Assembly: GCA_964542665.1 (NCBI GenBank)
Contig: CAZIUF010000003.1
Span: forward strand, 1 to 55,579
Reading direction: 5' to 3'
Origin: JAGOLU01 sp964542665
GTDB taxonomy: Bacteria; Patescibacteriota; Microgenomatia; UBA1406; GWC2-37-13
DNA: 55,579 bases
Of this stretch, positions 23,447 through 30,756 are shown in pieces. How positions within the stretch are numbered: the first letter of the stretch is position 1; every line of letters begins with the position of its first letter. The notes under the pieces are model-generated. The model was given only the letters and a program-made list of their open reading frames with translations. It was not told where the DNA came from and ran no database searches. The position numbers were made by a program, and so were the translations under genes.

Positions 23447-24640
23447 ATGGGAAACGAGTCTCTCAAGCAAGCTATACCTCCTTTTACTGATAATCCAAAT
23501 GTTTGGTTTCTTGAACAGATAGTCCCTCCAGCTATACCCGCGTTCTATCATCATTCAGAAAGAAATCTTGGTAGGTCCTGTGTACCACGTACTGACTGGA
23601 CTGAGAGACTCGCTCAAATCCACAGACCGAGTATGACGGTGGTTGTGCCTCAAAGAAATGAGCAAACAATCGCCACGAGTATCGCAAGCCTAGTTTTGGC
23701 TGATAAACCGCCTGGATTAGATATTCACATTCTCTATGTATCAAACGGTTGTACTGATGACAGCCCAAATAAAATCGATGCCCAGATGGCTCGATTTGGA
23801 GTATGTGAAAAAGTTGAGTCAAACTCCTTATTTACCAAGAAAGATGGTGAACCTGTTGATAAATTTGTCGATCCGAATATTGACCGATTAGCAACAACAA
23901 CGTCTAATGACCTGATACGAATGAGTCACGTGCGCACAACAACTCCAGGCAAGCCAAATGCCACAAATGTTGGGCTGCGCCTCGCATTGGCTCGAGGTGA
24001 CAGAATACTTACATCAACAGATGCAAACAATACGATAAATCCCGAGTCACTCAGTTCTATATTTACAAATGCTTCACAGAAATTTGATGGCGATACAGTG
24101 ATACTGGCGAGCGGTTTATATTACTTTTTTAGTAATAATAGATTTACAAGATTAATGGGCTGTGCAAACACGGTTCGCTATCATAACTCAGATCATACTA
24201 AGCCACCCGAGCACTGCACTGGAGGGTTGTACGCTGTTGACACCCAATGGCTAGAGAGTATCGGTGGTGTGCCCAATACATTAATCGAGGATCATACATT
24301 AGGTTTACGAGCTAAGTACGGCGGTAAAAAGATACAACATGGCGGAGGTACTGTCTGGTCATGGGGATACGCGAGTCTTGAAGATCGACGAAAAGTATAC
24401 CGAAGGTGGAAAAAAGGCATTCCTCAAGAACGCAAATATTTTTGTGCTCAAAATGTTCCACAAGGAAATCATACAGATACTACTCCTCTCAATAGAATTC
24501 GACAAAAGATTGATGGGCTCTTACATAGAGAAACACCACGTGAGTCGCTTTTAGAGTGTCTGCTTTATGCTGATTATAAGCTGTCACCTCCAAAAAATAT
24601 GGATCCCGCCGTGATTGAGCCAACGGAATCCACGCGATGA
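23447..24640 (+). CDS. Family 2 glycosyltransferase
   Basis: A 397-residue soluble-looking GT-A enzyme. The donor-binding start is MTVVVPQRNEQTIATSI (about residue 60), then ILYVSNGCTDDS and the metal-site region LTSTDANNT (about 185). The later EDHTLGLRAKYGG and RRWKKG segments resemble the ED and (R/Q)xxRW motifs of processive-type GT2 enzymes. No membrane helices are evident, so it probably adds sugars at the inner membrane face. TATAAT (23436-23441) overlaps the proS stop and ends 5 bases before ATG 23447, giving a leaderless start. The acceptor is unknown. Confidence 0.85.
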   Translation: MGNESLKQAIPPFTDNPNVWFLEQIVPPAIPAFYHHSERNLGRSCVPRTDWTERLAQIHRPSMTVVVPQRNEQTIATSIASLVLADKPPGLDIHILYVSNGCTDDSPNKIDAQMARFGVCEKVESNSLFTKKDGEPVDKFVDPNIDRLATTTSNDLIRMSHVRTTTPGKPNATNVGLRLALARGDRILTSTDANNTINPESLSSIFTNASQKFDGDTVILASGLYYFFSNNRFTRLMGCANTVRYHNSDHTKPPEHCTGGLYAVDTQWLESIGGVPNTLIEDHTLGLRAKYGGKKIQHGGGTVWSWGYASLEDRRKVYRRWKKGIPQERKYFCAQNVPQGNHTDTTPLNRIRQKIDGLLHRETPRESLLECLLYADYKLSPPKNMDPAVIEPTESTR

Positions 24641-24675
24641 TTTTCAACTTGCATTCTGTTTGAAAATCTGCAAGA

Positions 24676-26088
24676 ATGCGCCATATGAAGGGGACGACAC
24701 TAGCTGTAGTGTATAAAAAAGCAATCACGGCACTATACAAGGCTCTTAACCAGTCATCTGCTTTGATCGTCCAACACACTAAAAAAATCCGTAAGTATCA
24801 TCCGTTTTCAAGTACCCGACTTTCTCGTAAAATAAGGTTGATCCGAAAACAACTTTGGCTTTCGGTACGAAGTACATCTCGAAAACTTTTTCAGGTCAAT
24901 CAGATCGTTGTGCATGAAATCCAACAATACGATCACGAAGTTGAGCGCCCAACGTGGCATATCACACGGAACACTTCTCATGCTCATCAAAAGATCGTGC
25001 TCCACGGATCGTTGATGTTTACAGCTGCACTTGTAGCAGTTGCAATCGCTGGTCTATATACTGCTCCAAAGATCATGACAAAAATGGTGGAGATCACTAT
25101 GAAGATCACTCCGACACCCATGATTACTCAAGCTCCATCACCTACACCGACCCCAGATCTGGTCGCTCAGATGTCACCTGCAGATCGTATCGGACAGCTA
25201 TTTATGATCCGTGTCGCAGGCGATGTACTCACCGATGACACAAGACAATACATCACTCAAGCTCAACCCGGCGGAGTTGTCCTCATGCGTGATAATATAT
25301 CTGATATAGCAGGAACCAAAGCACTCGTCGAAGATCTGCAAAAACTTGTGCGACACAAACTATTTATCGCTGTCGATCAAGAAGGCGGTACGGTACTCCG
25401 TCTCCCATGGGATGAAAATACTGAGGTAGCTGGAGATCATACAGCTGCTCTCACCAAAATTGGTGCAAATACCAATCTTGCGCCGATTCTTGATCGCGCA
25501 ATCGATGGAGGATATATCCGTGACCGTGCATATGCTACTGATTCAGCTACTGTCATCCAAAAATCACAAGCAGTTATTGATGCCCAAAAGAAGATGAGTA
25601 TCGTAAGTGTTGGGAAACACTTTCCAGGCATCGGTCGGGCCACTGAGGACCCTCATGCTCGTATTGCTCAAATCAATGCATATGCTCAAGAGCTTGAGGA
25701 TGATATTGCACCGTTCGAGCAGCTCAAAAATAAACTCGATATGATGATGAGTAGCCATGTGCGATATAGTGCGCTCGATGGTGCAAACCCGGCAACATTT
25801 TCGTATCAGATCATGACTGAGTTGCTGCGCAATAAGGTAGGGTACACTGGCGTCGCTATCACTGACGATCTTAATATGGACTCAGTCGTCAGTCAACGAG
25901 ACAAATACACGCGAGCACTCCAAGCTGGTCACGATATGCTGCTCACTCTCGAACCATCAGTACAGGTCGATCTTGCGATCGAGGAAGTTGCGCAGGCTAC
26001 TCGCAGCGGTAGACTTAGGATGCAATCAATAGATGAACGTGTACGGCGTATCATCGATCTCAAACGCAAGTTTGGGCTGGTACAATAG
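24676..26088 (+). CDS. Membrane-anchored glycoside hydrolase family 3 (NagZ-like)
   Basis: A 470-residue protein. About 110 basic residues precede one membrane helix (about 111-130), then a TPTP linker (145-160), then a GH3 N-terminal barrel. Family motifs: RIGQLFMIRV, AVDQEGGTVLRL, VGKHFPGIGRATEDPHA, and the nucleophile segment TDDLNMDSV. NagZ enzymes remove N-acetylglucosamine from muropeptides. Here the usual KHFPGHG is KHFPGIG, while the Asp-x-His of the catalytic loop (DPH) and the nucleophile Asp are kept. The catalytic domain should be outside the membrane, so wall remodelling rather than cytosolic recycling is the likely role. The long basic N-terminal region is unusual. Confidence 0.87.
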   Translation: MRHMKGTTLAVVYKKAITALYKALNQSSALIVQHTKKIRKYHPFSSTRLSRKIRLIRKQLWLSVRSTSRKLFQVNQIVVHEIQQYDHEVERPTWHITRNTSHAHQKIVLHGSLMFTAALVAVAIAGLYTAPKIMTKMVEITMKITPTPMITQAPSPTPTPDLVAQMSPADRIGQLFMIRVAGDVLTDDTRQYITQAQPGGVVLMRDNISDIAGTKALVEDLQKLVRHKLFIAVDQEGGTVLRLPWDENTEVAGDHTAALTKIGANTNLAPILDRAIDGGYIRDRAYATDSATVIQKSQAVIDAQKKMSIVSVGKHFPGIGRATEDPHARIAQINAYAQELEDDIAPFEQLKNKLDMMMSSHVRYSALDGANPATFSYQIMTELLRNKVGYTGVAITDDLNMDSVVSQRDKYTRALQAGHDMLLTLEPSVQVDLAIEEVAQATRSGRLRMQSIDERVRRIIDLKRKFGLVQ

Positions 26089-26092
26089 TCTC

Positions 26093-26731
26093 ATGTCTCT
26101 TCCCACAAACTACGATCTGTATATTTTTGATTTCGACGGAACCATACTAGATACATTGCCCAATTGGCTGCTCATCTATCAAAAAGTATTTAGTGAATAC
26201 GGGCTCCACCCATCTGATCACCAGATCATTGACATTGCTTTTTACAATCATGATCGGATAAATGAGCTAATCACTGTTGATAAAGAACACTATCTTGAAA
26301 AAGTAACCAGGATCAAACATGAATTGCGAGATCAAGTAAGATGTTTTCCTGGCGCTATATCCAAGCTTATGGAGTTGGTATCTGACAACAAGAAAATTGC
26401 CCTCTGCACAAGTAGTTTTAAAAGAATGATTGATCCAATCACACATCTTACTGGACTTGATAAGGTACATTTTGATCAGATAGTCACTGGTGACACTCTC
26501 AAACATCAAAAGCCAGACCCTGAAGGTGTAAATAGGATCTTGAGTGCTCTGAATGTTTCGCCATCGCGCACTCTCTATGTCGGCGACTCGTATCCTGACT
26601 TACTCACCTCTCAAAATGCAGGTATTGATTTTCTTTGGATGGATTTCCCAACCAATAGACCATATATCCTCGGTAGTCACTATGAGGCGCTGAAACAACA
26701 ATCAAAATATCGATTGACCAGCTATACTTAG
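26093..26731 (+). CDS. HAD-superfamily phosphatase (phosphoglycolate-phosphatase-like)
   Basis: A 212-residue haloacid-dehalogenase hydrolase. Motif I is FDFDGTILDT with the nucleophile Asp, motif II is in CTSSFKR, motif III Lys is in HQKPDP, and motif IV is GDSYPDLLTSQNAG. A helical cap lies between motifs I and II, as in Gph/PpaX-type enzymes. The substrate is not determined. TACAAT (26081-26086) overlaps the stop codon of the GH3 gene and ends 6 bases before this ATG, so its promoter is embedded in the end of the previous gene. Confidence 0.87.
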   Translation: MSLPTNYDLYIFDFDGTILDTLPNWLLIYQKVFSEYGLHPSDHQIIDIAFYNHDRINELITVDKEHYLEKVTRIKHELRDQVRCFPGAISKLMELVSDNKKIALCTSSFKRMIDPITHLTGLDKVHFDQIVTGDTLKHQKPDPEGVNRILSALNVSPSRTLYVGDSYPDLLTSQNAGIDFLWMDFPTNRPYILGSHYEALKQQSKYRLTSYT

Positions 26732-26740
26732 CCTTCATAT

Positions 26741-27586
26741 ATGCCAAAAACCATCGTTACCCACCTCAATCCTGATCTCGACGCACTTTCGAGCGTCTGG
26801 TTGATCCGTCGTTATCTTCCGGGATTTCAAGGCGAAGATGTCTCGTATGCATTCGTGCCTGCGGGCAAAACACTGCGAGATGAACCGGTCGACTTACAAC
26901 CCGATATCATCCATGTGGATACAGGTCGAGGTATTTTTGATCACCATCAGATTGCTGAAAAGCTCTGTGCTTTTATGCAAATATACAAATATTTAGTAAA
27001 GAACAATATCCTCGCTGTATACGATGTTGAGCCGCTCAAGAGGCTATCCGCAGTCATCAATGATTATGATAACTTTGCCGAAGTGTACTACCCAGACGTC
27101 ACGGCTGACTATCAGCTCTTTCAGCTGGATAGTGTCATCAGTGGATTTGTCCATGCCGGTCTTCCAGATGATAAAAAGGTTGAAGTATCACTTCCGATCT
27201 TTGATGGTCTGCTGCAAATCATGAAAAACAAGATCAAGGCAGAGAAAAATATCGGTGAAGGTGTCGTCTTTGAAACCAAGGCCTTTGGCAAGTCAATCAT
27301 GATGGAAAACTCAAATAATGACAGTATGAAGTATGCTCAAAAGTGCGGATATAGACTCGTAGCTCGAAAAGATTCAAAAGTGGGAAATATTCGTATTGTG
27401 TGTCTCCCCGATGACAGCCTCGACCTCACACCTATCTATGAGGAGATCAAGCGTCAGGACAGCGTCGGTACCTGGTTTTTCCACCAATCCAAGCACATGC
27501 TGCTCAATGGATCACTGGTGAACCCAACGATGGTACCCTCACCGCTCTCAACCGAGCAGATACTCGCTATTTTGAGAAAATTTTAG
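26741..27586 (+). CDS. DHH/MYG1-like putative metal-dependent hydrolase
   Basis: A 281-residue protein with an N-terminal THLNPDLDALSSVWLI motif, which resembles the metal-binding H-x-(D/N)-x-D of DHH phosphoesterases and MYG1. It is followed by IIHVDTGRGIFDHHQ, where the DHH-type triad is visible. The C-terminal half has MYG1-like character (MENSNNDSMKYAQKCGYRLVARKD and GSLVNPTM). It is probably a metal-dependent phosphoesterase or exonuclease; the substrate is unknown. It follows the HAD gene by 9 bases on the same strand, so the two may be co-transcribed. Confidence 0.65.
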   Translation: MPKTIVTHLNPDLDALSSVWLIRRYLPGFQGEDVSYAFVPAGKTLRDEPVDLQPDIIHVDTGRGIFDHHQIAEKLCAFMQIYKYLVKNNILAVYDVEPLKRLSAVINDYDNFAEVYYPDVTADYQLFQLDSVISGFVHAGLPDDKKVEVSLPIFDGLLQIMKNKIKAEKNIGEGVVFETKAFGKSIMMENSNNDSMKYAQKCGYRLVARKDSKVGNIRIVCLPDDSLDLTPIYEEIKRQDSVGTWFFHQSKHMLLNGSLVNPTMVPSPLSTEQILAILRKF

Positions 27587-27770
27587 TACAATACGTGTTC
27601 TGGATGTGTATCTATGGGTCACTCTGTCGATACATAGCTCCATGGGCATGATCAACTCAAGATTTGAGGCTGACTTGGACCCAACATCACGACTGATGTC
27701 TCATGCGCACTGAGCTCACGTTCATCCGACAGTTGTGCCGCACACATGAAATGGAGGTTTGTCATACACT
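27587..27770 (+). promoter_or_regulatory. Promoter and long leader of the bS21 gene
   Basis: TACAAT at 27587-27592 overlaps the end of the DHH-like gene. About 170 bases of leader follow, unlike the leaderless neighbours. They contain short stems (TGTATC with GATACA, CTCAA-GAT-TTGAG) and GGAGG at 27753-27757 set in an ATGA...TCAT loop. Control of S21 through this leader is possible but is an inference. Confidence 0.45.
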
Positions 27771-27971
27771 ATGGTTATAGTACGAAGAAATAAAATCGAA
27801 TCATCAGATAGCATTTGGCGCCGATTTGGCAAAATCAACTATGAGGAAAATCTCGTAGATGAGCTCCGTGATAGAAAATATTACAAGAAGCCCTCAATCA
27901 TCAAAAAAGAGATTGAGAAAAATCGTCGTTCAAACAAAAAAACGAATATGAAAAAGAGACTCATGAACTGA
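27771..27971 (+). CDS. rpsU: 30S ribosomal protein bS21-like
   Basis: A 66-residue basic protein with the S21 pattern: VIVRRNKIESSDSIWRRFGK, then LVDELRDRKYYKKPS and a Lys/Arg-rich tail (NRRSNKKTNMKKR). bS21 sits near the 3' end of 16S rRNA and helps mRNA selection. GGAGG lies 13 bases before the ATG. I chose ATG 27771 because the conserved VIVRR begins there; an upstream TTG would overlap the ribosome-binding site. It is followed at 48 bases by the YbeY-like gene. Confidence 0.8.
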   Translation: MVIVRRNKIESSDSIWRRFGKINYEENLVDELRDRKYYKKPSIIKKEIEKNRRSNKKTNMKKRLMN

Positions 27972-28018
27972 TTTGTCATACAAGCTCTCTTTTACTGTTA
28001 AAGGTAGAGGAGAGACGC

Positions 28019-28468
28019 ATGATAAATATCTACGAATCTGCTCGATTCAAACTGAAAAAGAAATGGCTCATGAGCACTATCCAGTCATATCTGGATCAAC
28101 GCGGTGTATCTTCTGAACTCCTCATCAACTTCATCTTTGTTGGTCGTCGCAAGATGCTTCATATCGCAACTACCTATAAACATGAACCTGAGGCTTTACC
28201 CGTACTTTGTTTTCCCTATATCACCAATAAACGGATGATATTTGCTCCTGATACTCCGATTGAGAACCAAGTCGCCACGTCCCAATCTACTGAAACTTCC
28301 CTCCCCAATGATAAGCTTCTCGGAGAAGTGTTTATTTGTTTTCCTCAGGCGGTACTTTTAGCCGCAGAAAAAAGTAAAAAAGTCAACGATATGATGATCT
28401 TTCTCATCCATCATGCGATCGATAATCTTCTCCTAGGTAAACAGGGTACCCATCATAGAATCGGATAA
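28019..28468 (+). CDS. Divergent YbeY-like protein (degenerate metal site)
   Basis: A 149-residue protein matching the YbeY frame: a segment like LINFIFVGRRKMLHIATTY followed by PVLCFPY (YbeY: TDVLSFP), then LGEVFICFPQAVLLA (YbeY: LGDIVIS). YbeY is an endoribonuclease in 16S rRNA maturation and ribosome quality control. Its zinc motif HGxLHLxGxDH is degenerate here: IHHAIDNLLLGKQGTHH keeps the first His, has Asp where the second His should be, and shifts the last His. GAGGAG (28007-28012) stands 6 bases before the ATG, one of the few good ribosome-binding sites in the window. Sharing a unit with bS21 fits a ribosome role. Confidence 0.55.
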   Translation: MINIYESARFKLKKKWLMSTIQSYLDQRGVSSELLINFIFVGRRKMLHIATTYKHEPEALPVLCFPYITNKRMIFAPDTPIENQVATSQSTETSLPNDKLLGEVFICFPQAVLLAAEKSKKVNDMMIFLIHHAIDNLLLGKQGTHHRIG

Positions 28469-28486
28469 AGCGATGCTTGTAAAAAT

Positions 28487-28579
28487 CTCCTCTTGAGAGG
28501 AGTACGGCAAAGCCGGGAGGTGTGTTGATCAAATAACTCACCCTGCTTCGCTATGCTCAGCACCCCTCTCTGAGAGGGG
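28487..28579. repeat. Paired palindromic intergenic repeat
   Basis: CTCCTCTTGAGAGGAG (28487-28502) and CCCCTCTCTGAGAGGGG (28563-28579) are near-perfect palindromes with related sequence, about 60 bases apart. The bases between read like a degenerate inverted repeat (GGGAGGTGTGTT ... ACTCACCCT). The unit lies between the converging YbeY-like and OmpA-like genes and may serve as a two-way terminator, though neither side has a long T-run. Confidence 0.6.
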
Positions 28580-28590
28580 AATAACCGCAT

Positions 28591-29151
28591 TCACTTCTGT
28601 ATCGTATATGTGCGAGGAATATCCTTTTTGTCGACATGAACGACAAAGCTCGCTGACTTGGTCAGAGTAACATCATCAAGTACAGATGAGGCGAGCATGA
28701 CTCGATCCGCAGTTACACCAAGTTGGAAAAGAGTGTCTTTGATCATCGCTGCGCGTGCTATGCCCAGATCGGTAAATCCAGCTGGGGTGCTTGCGACCTC
28801 TGAGCTGAGATAATATCCCGTCACTGTAAGTAATCGATCGGTATCTGCATTGATATAGTCAGCAGTCTGCTTGAGAAAATCTTTGTTGTCGTTACTCCAA
28901 GTTGCTTGTGCTGATCGAGGTGCAAACGAAAGTTGCGAAAAGCTAGAAAGAACTAGTCGACCATCTTCAACCAGCGATAGTGTGCGTTGCGAAGCACTAT
29001 CAGGTGTCGGAGTGGGTGATATGGCACTTCGATTTAACCCAAATAATACACTTGGGGCACTGCATAGCTTCTGGACACTACACACATTGTACAATCCCGC
29101 ACCAATAGCGAGAATAATTACTAAAATAATGGCTTTTTTATAGCTGGTCAT
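28591..29151 (-). CDS. Membrane-anchored OmpA-like protein
   Basis: A 186-residue protein with one N-terminal helix (IILVIILAIGAGLYNV), two cysteines just after it, a short TPTP linker and a C-terminal domain. That domain follows the OmpA/MotB peptidoglycan-binding pattern: a long helix (DFLKQTADYINA), strand LLTVTGYYLS, then DLGIARAAMIKDTLFQLGV and DRVMLAS. The typical Asp and Arg of the diaminopimelate site are only partly visible, so peptidoglycan binding is plausible rather than shown. The gene converges on the YbeY-like gene, and its start faces the divergent dnaX, 121 bases away. Confidence 0.6.
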   Translation of the reverse strand: MTSYKKAIILVIILAIGAGLYNVCSVQKLCSAPSVLFGLNRSAISPTPTPDSASQRTLSLVEDGRLVLSSFSQLSFAPRSAQATWSNDNKDFLKQTADYINADTDRLLTVTGYYLSSEVASTPAGFTDLGIARAAMIKDTLFQLGVTADRVMLASSVLDDVTLTKSASFVVHVDKKDIPRTYTIQK

Positions 29152-29272
29152 GAGCTTGATGATTGTAGTGTCGCCATATGAGATGTCAAGAGATCAATGA
29201 TGATATAAATATCAGTTTACCTTTTCATACTTTACCCTTACAATGCGCGTATTGGAGACTGATTGAATATAT

Positions 29273-30286
29273 ATGCTTTATCACACATATCGACCGCTGA
29301 CTGTAGATCAAATAGACAACATAAAAGTCAGAGATGTCATCAAAAACTACCTGAAAGCAAAGTCATTTCCTCATGCGTGGCTGTTTACCGGTCACAAAGG
29401 CATGGGCAAAACTTCAGTCGCCCGTATCCTCGCTCGTGAGCTCAATAAAACAGGGAATGCAGTGAAAGATGCCCAAATCAATCATGATATCGAGGTAGGC
29501 AGCTCTCCTGATGTCCAAGAGATCAATGGCGCAGACAACACCGGCATCGACGATATCCGGCTGCTTATCGAAAATATCTCCTACGCTCCTATGGTGGGAA
29601 AATATCGCATGTATATCATCGATGAGGTACACATGCTTTCGACAAGTGCTTTTAACGGTTTGCTTAAAATACTTGAGGAACCACCATCTCATGCAATCTT
29701 TATACTCGCTACTACGGCGATCGATAAAATCCCTGCGACTATCCAGTCCCGGTGCGTCCGAGTCGACTTTGGGACCGCATCAAGCACCGATGTGATCGCT
29801 ATGCTTACCCGGATCGAAAAGGGTGAGAAAATCACCATACCATCAGACGTCAAGTCTCTCATCGCTGCAAACTGTGACCGCTCATTTCGCGATGCGACAA
29901 AACTACTCGAAGAACTCATCACTCAAAATGCCCTCACTCTGGACAAGGCTCAAGCGTATCTGGGTACGAGATCACAAGAATCACTTCTGAATCATCTCAC
30001 GCAACCTGATGTCAAAAAGACCATCAGCTGGCTCTATGAGTATGCTAATGCAGGTGGAGACATGAAACTTCTGATAGAAGATACTCTGCACAAGCTCCAC
30101 GGACTACTATTGCGCGAGCACGGAGTCGTACCTGATATCTCGCTGCCAGATGTAAAGCTAGATAAATCACAAATTGTCAGGCTTTTGAAACTATTTCATG
30201 AGGCATATGTGACGAGTCGCTCATCACCTATCCCACAGGTTGCTGTGCAGATAGCGGTGATTGAGTACTATAATGGTCAAAAGTAA
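29273..30286 (+). CDS. dnaX: DNA polymerase III subunit gamma/tau, short form
   Basis: Clamp-loader ATPase. The 337 residues cover the AAA+ core and collar only. Walker A GHKGMGKT is at residues 40-47, Walker B region YIIDEVHMLS, then LLKILEEPPSHAIFILATT and the SRC motif QSRCVRVDF (arginine finger region). The zinc module with four cysteines that usually follows Walker A is absent, and there is no tau-type C-terminal extension. It may equally serve the delta-prime role. ybaB follows, as in many bacteria, separated here by hairpin element copy B. Confidence 0.9.
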   Translation: MLYHTYRPLTVDQIDNIKVRDVIKNYLKAKSFPHAWLFTGHKGMGKTSVARILARELNKTGNAVKDAQINHDIEVGSSPDVQEINGADNTGIDDIRLLIENISYAPMVGKYRMYIIDEVHMLSTSAFNGLLKILEEPPSHAIFILATTAIDKIPATIQSRCVRVDFGTASSTDVIAMLTRIEKGEKITIPSDVKSLIAANCDRSFRDATKLLEELITQNALTLDKAQAYLGTRSQESLLNHLTQPDVKKTISWLYEYANAGGDMKLLIEDTLHKLHGLLLREHGVVPDISLPDVKLDKSQIVRLLKLFHEAYVTSRSSPIPQVAVQIAVIEYYNGQK

Positions 30287-30287
30287 T

Positions 30288-30398
30288 AATTAGTAATTGA
30301 AAATATAGAACTGAAAGGATTTTGTATGAATATTTTTTGCCGAATCTCTGTCTGAGCGACAGCGAGTTAGATGAGACGAAAAATATTCATACAAAATC
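30288..30398 (+). repeat. Dispersed hairpin element, copy B
   Basis: A short AT-rich tract (TAATTAGTAATTGAAAATAT, about 30290-30309) precedes a perfect 20-bp inverted repeat (30318-30337 with 30379-30398) whose 41-base loop holds the conserved 30-base core (30345-30374). The arm sequence differs from copy A, but both arms changed together. It lies between dnaX and ybaB. Confidence 0.8.
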
Positions 30399-30434
30399 AG
30401 AGAGTGTTCTTGGTATATCTCGTTGTCCGAATAT

Positions 30435-30472
30435 GGATCCCGTGTCTCGCTGAAGCGCATGCACGGGATGAC
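30435..30472. repeat. GGATCCCG...CGGGATGAC palindromic unit
   Basis: The outer arms ATCCCGTG and CACGGGAT enclose an inner stretch of partly complementary sequence (CTCGCTGAAGCGCATG). It is of the same kind as the units at 20928-20973, 36966-37002 and 37993-38034. It sits between hairpin element copy B and ybaB. Confidence 0.6.
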
Positions 30473-30510
30473 TCGCTAACGCTCGGTACTTTATAACTTA
30501 TTTTTAACTT

Positions 30511-30756
30511 ATGTTTGGAAACATGATGAAAAATCTCGGTGATATGGCAAAACTCAAAAGTATGCAGGATGCCCTCAAAAAAGAGGAAATCACGCACGAA
30601 CATGCTGGTGTAAAAGTGACTATCAGAGGCGATATGCAGATTCAAAAAATCGAGATTGCTGGTGTTGAAAATCGCCAAGTCGCTGATGCCATCAATGAGG
30701 CGATGAAAAAGATTCAGACCGAAGCCGCCAAAAAACTCATGTCAATGGGTGGTTAG
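30511..30756 (+). CDS. ybaB: YbaB/EbfC family nucleoid-associated protein
   Basis: An 81-residue DNA-binding protein of the YbaB family, which forms a tweezer-like dimer. Recognisable by the N-terminal Met-rich helix (MFGNMMKNLGDMAK), the strand pair GVKVTIRGDMQIQKIEI and the C-terminal helix ending KKLMSMGG. It is about 25 residues shorter than E. coli YbaB. The neighbouring dnaX is the usual partner. Upstream lies ACTTTATAACTTATTTT, a 17-base stretch also found directly before proS. Its last 20 bases overlap the end of the converging dehydrogenase gene. Confidence 0.92.
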   Translation: MFGNMMKNLGDMAKLKSMQDALKKEEITHEHAGVKVTIRGDMQIQKIEIAGVENRQVADAINEAMKKIQTEAAKKLMSMGG

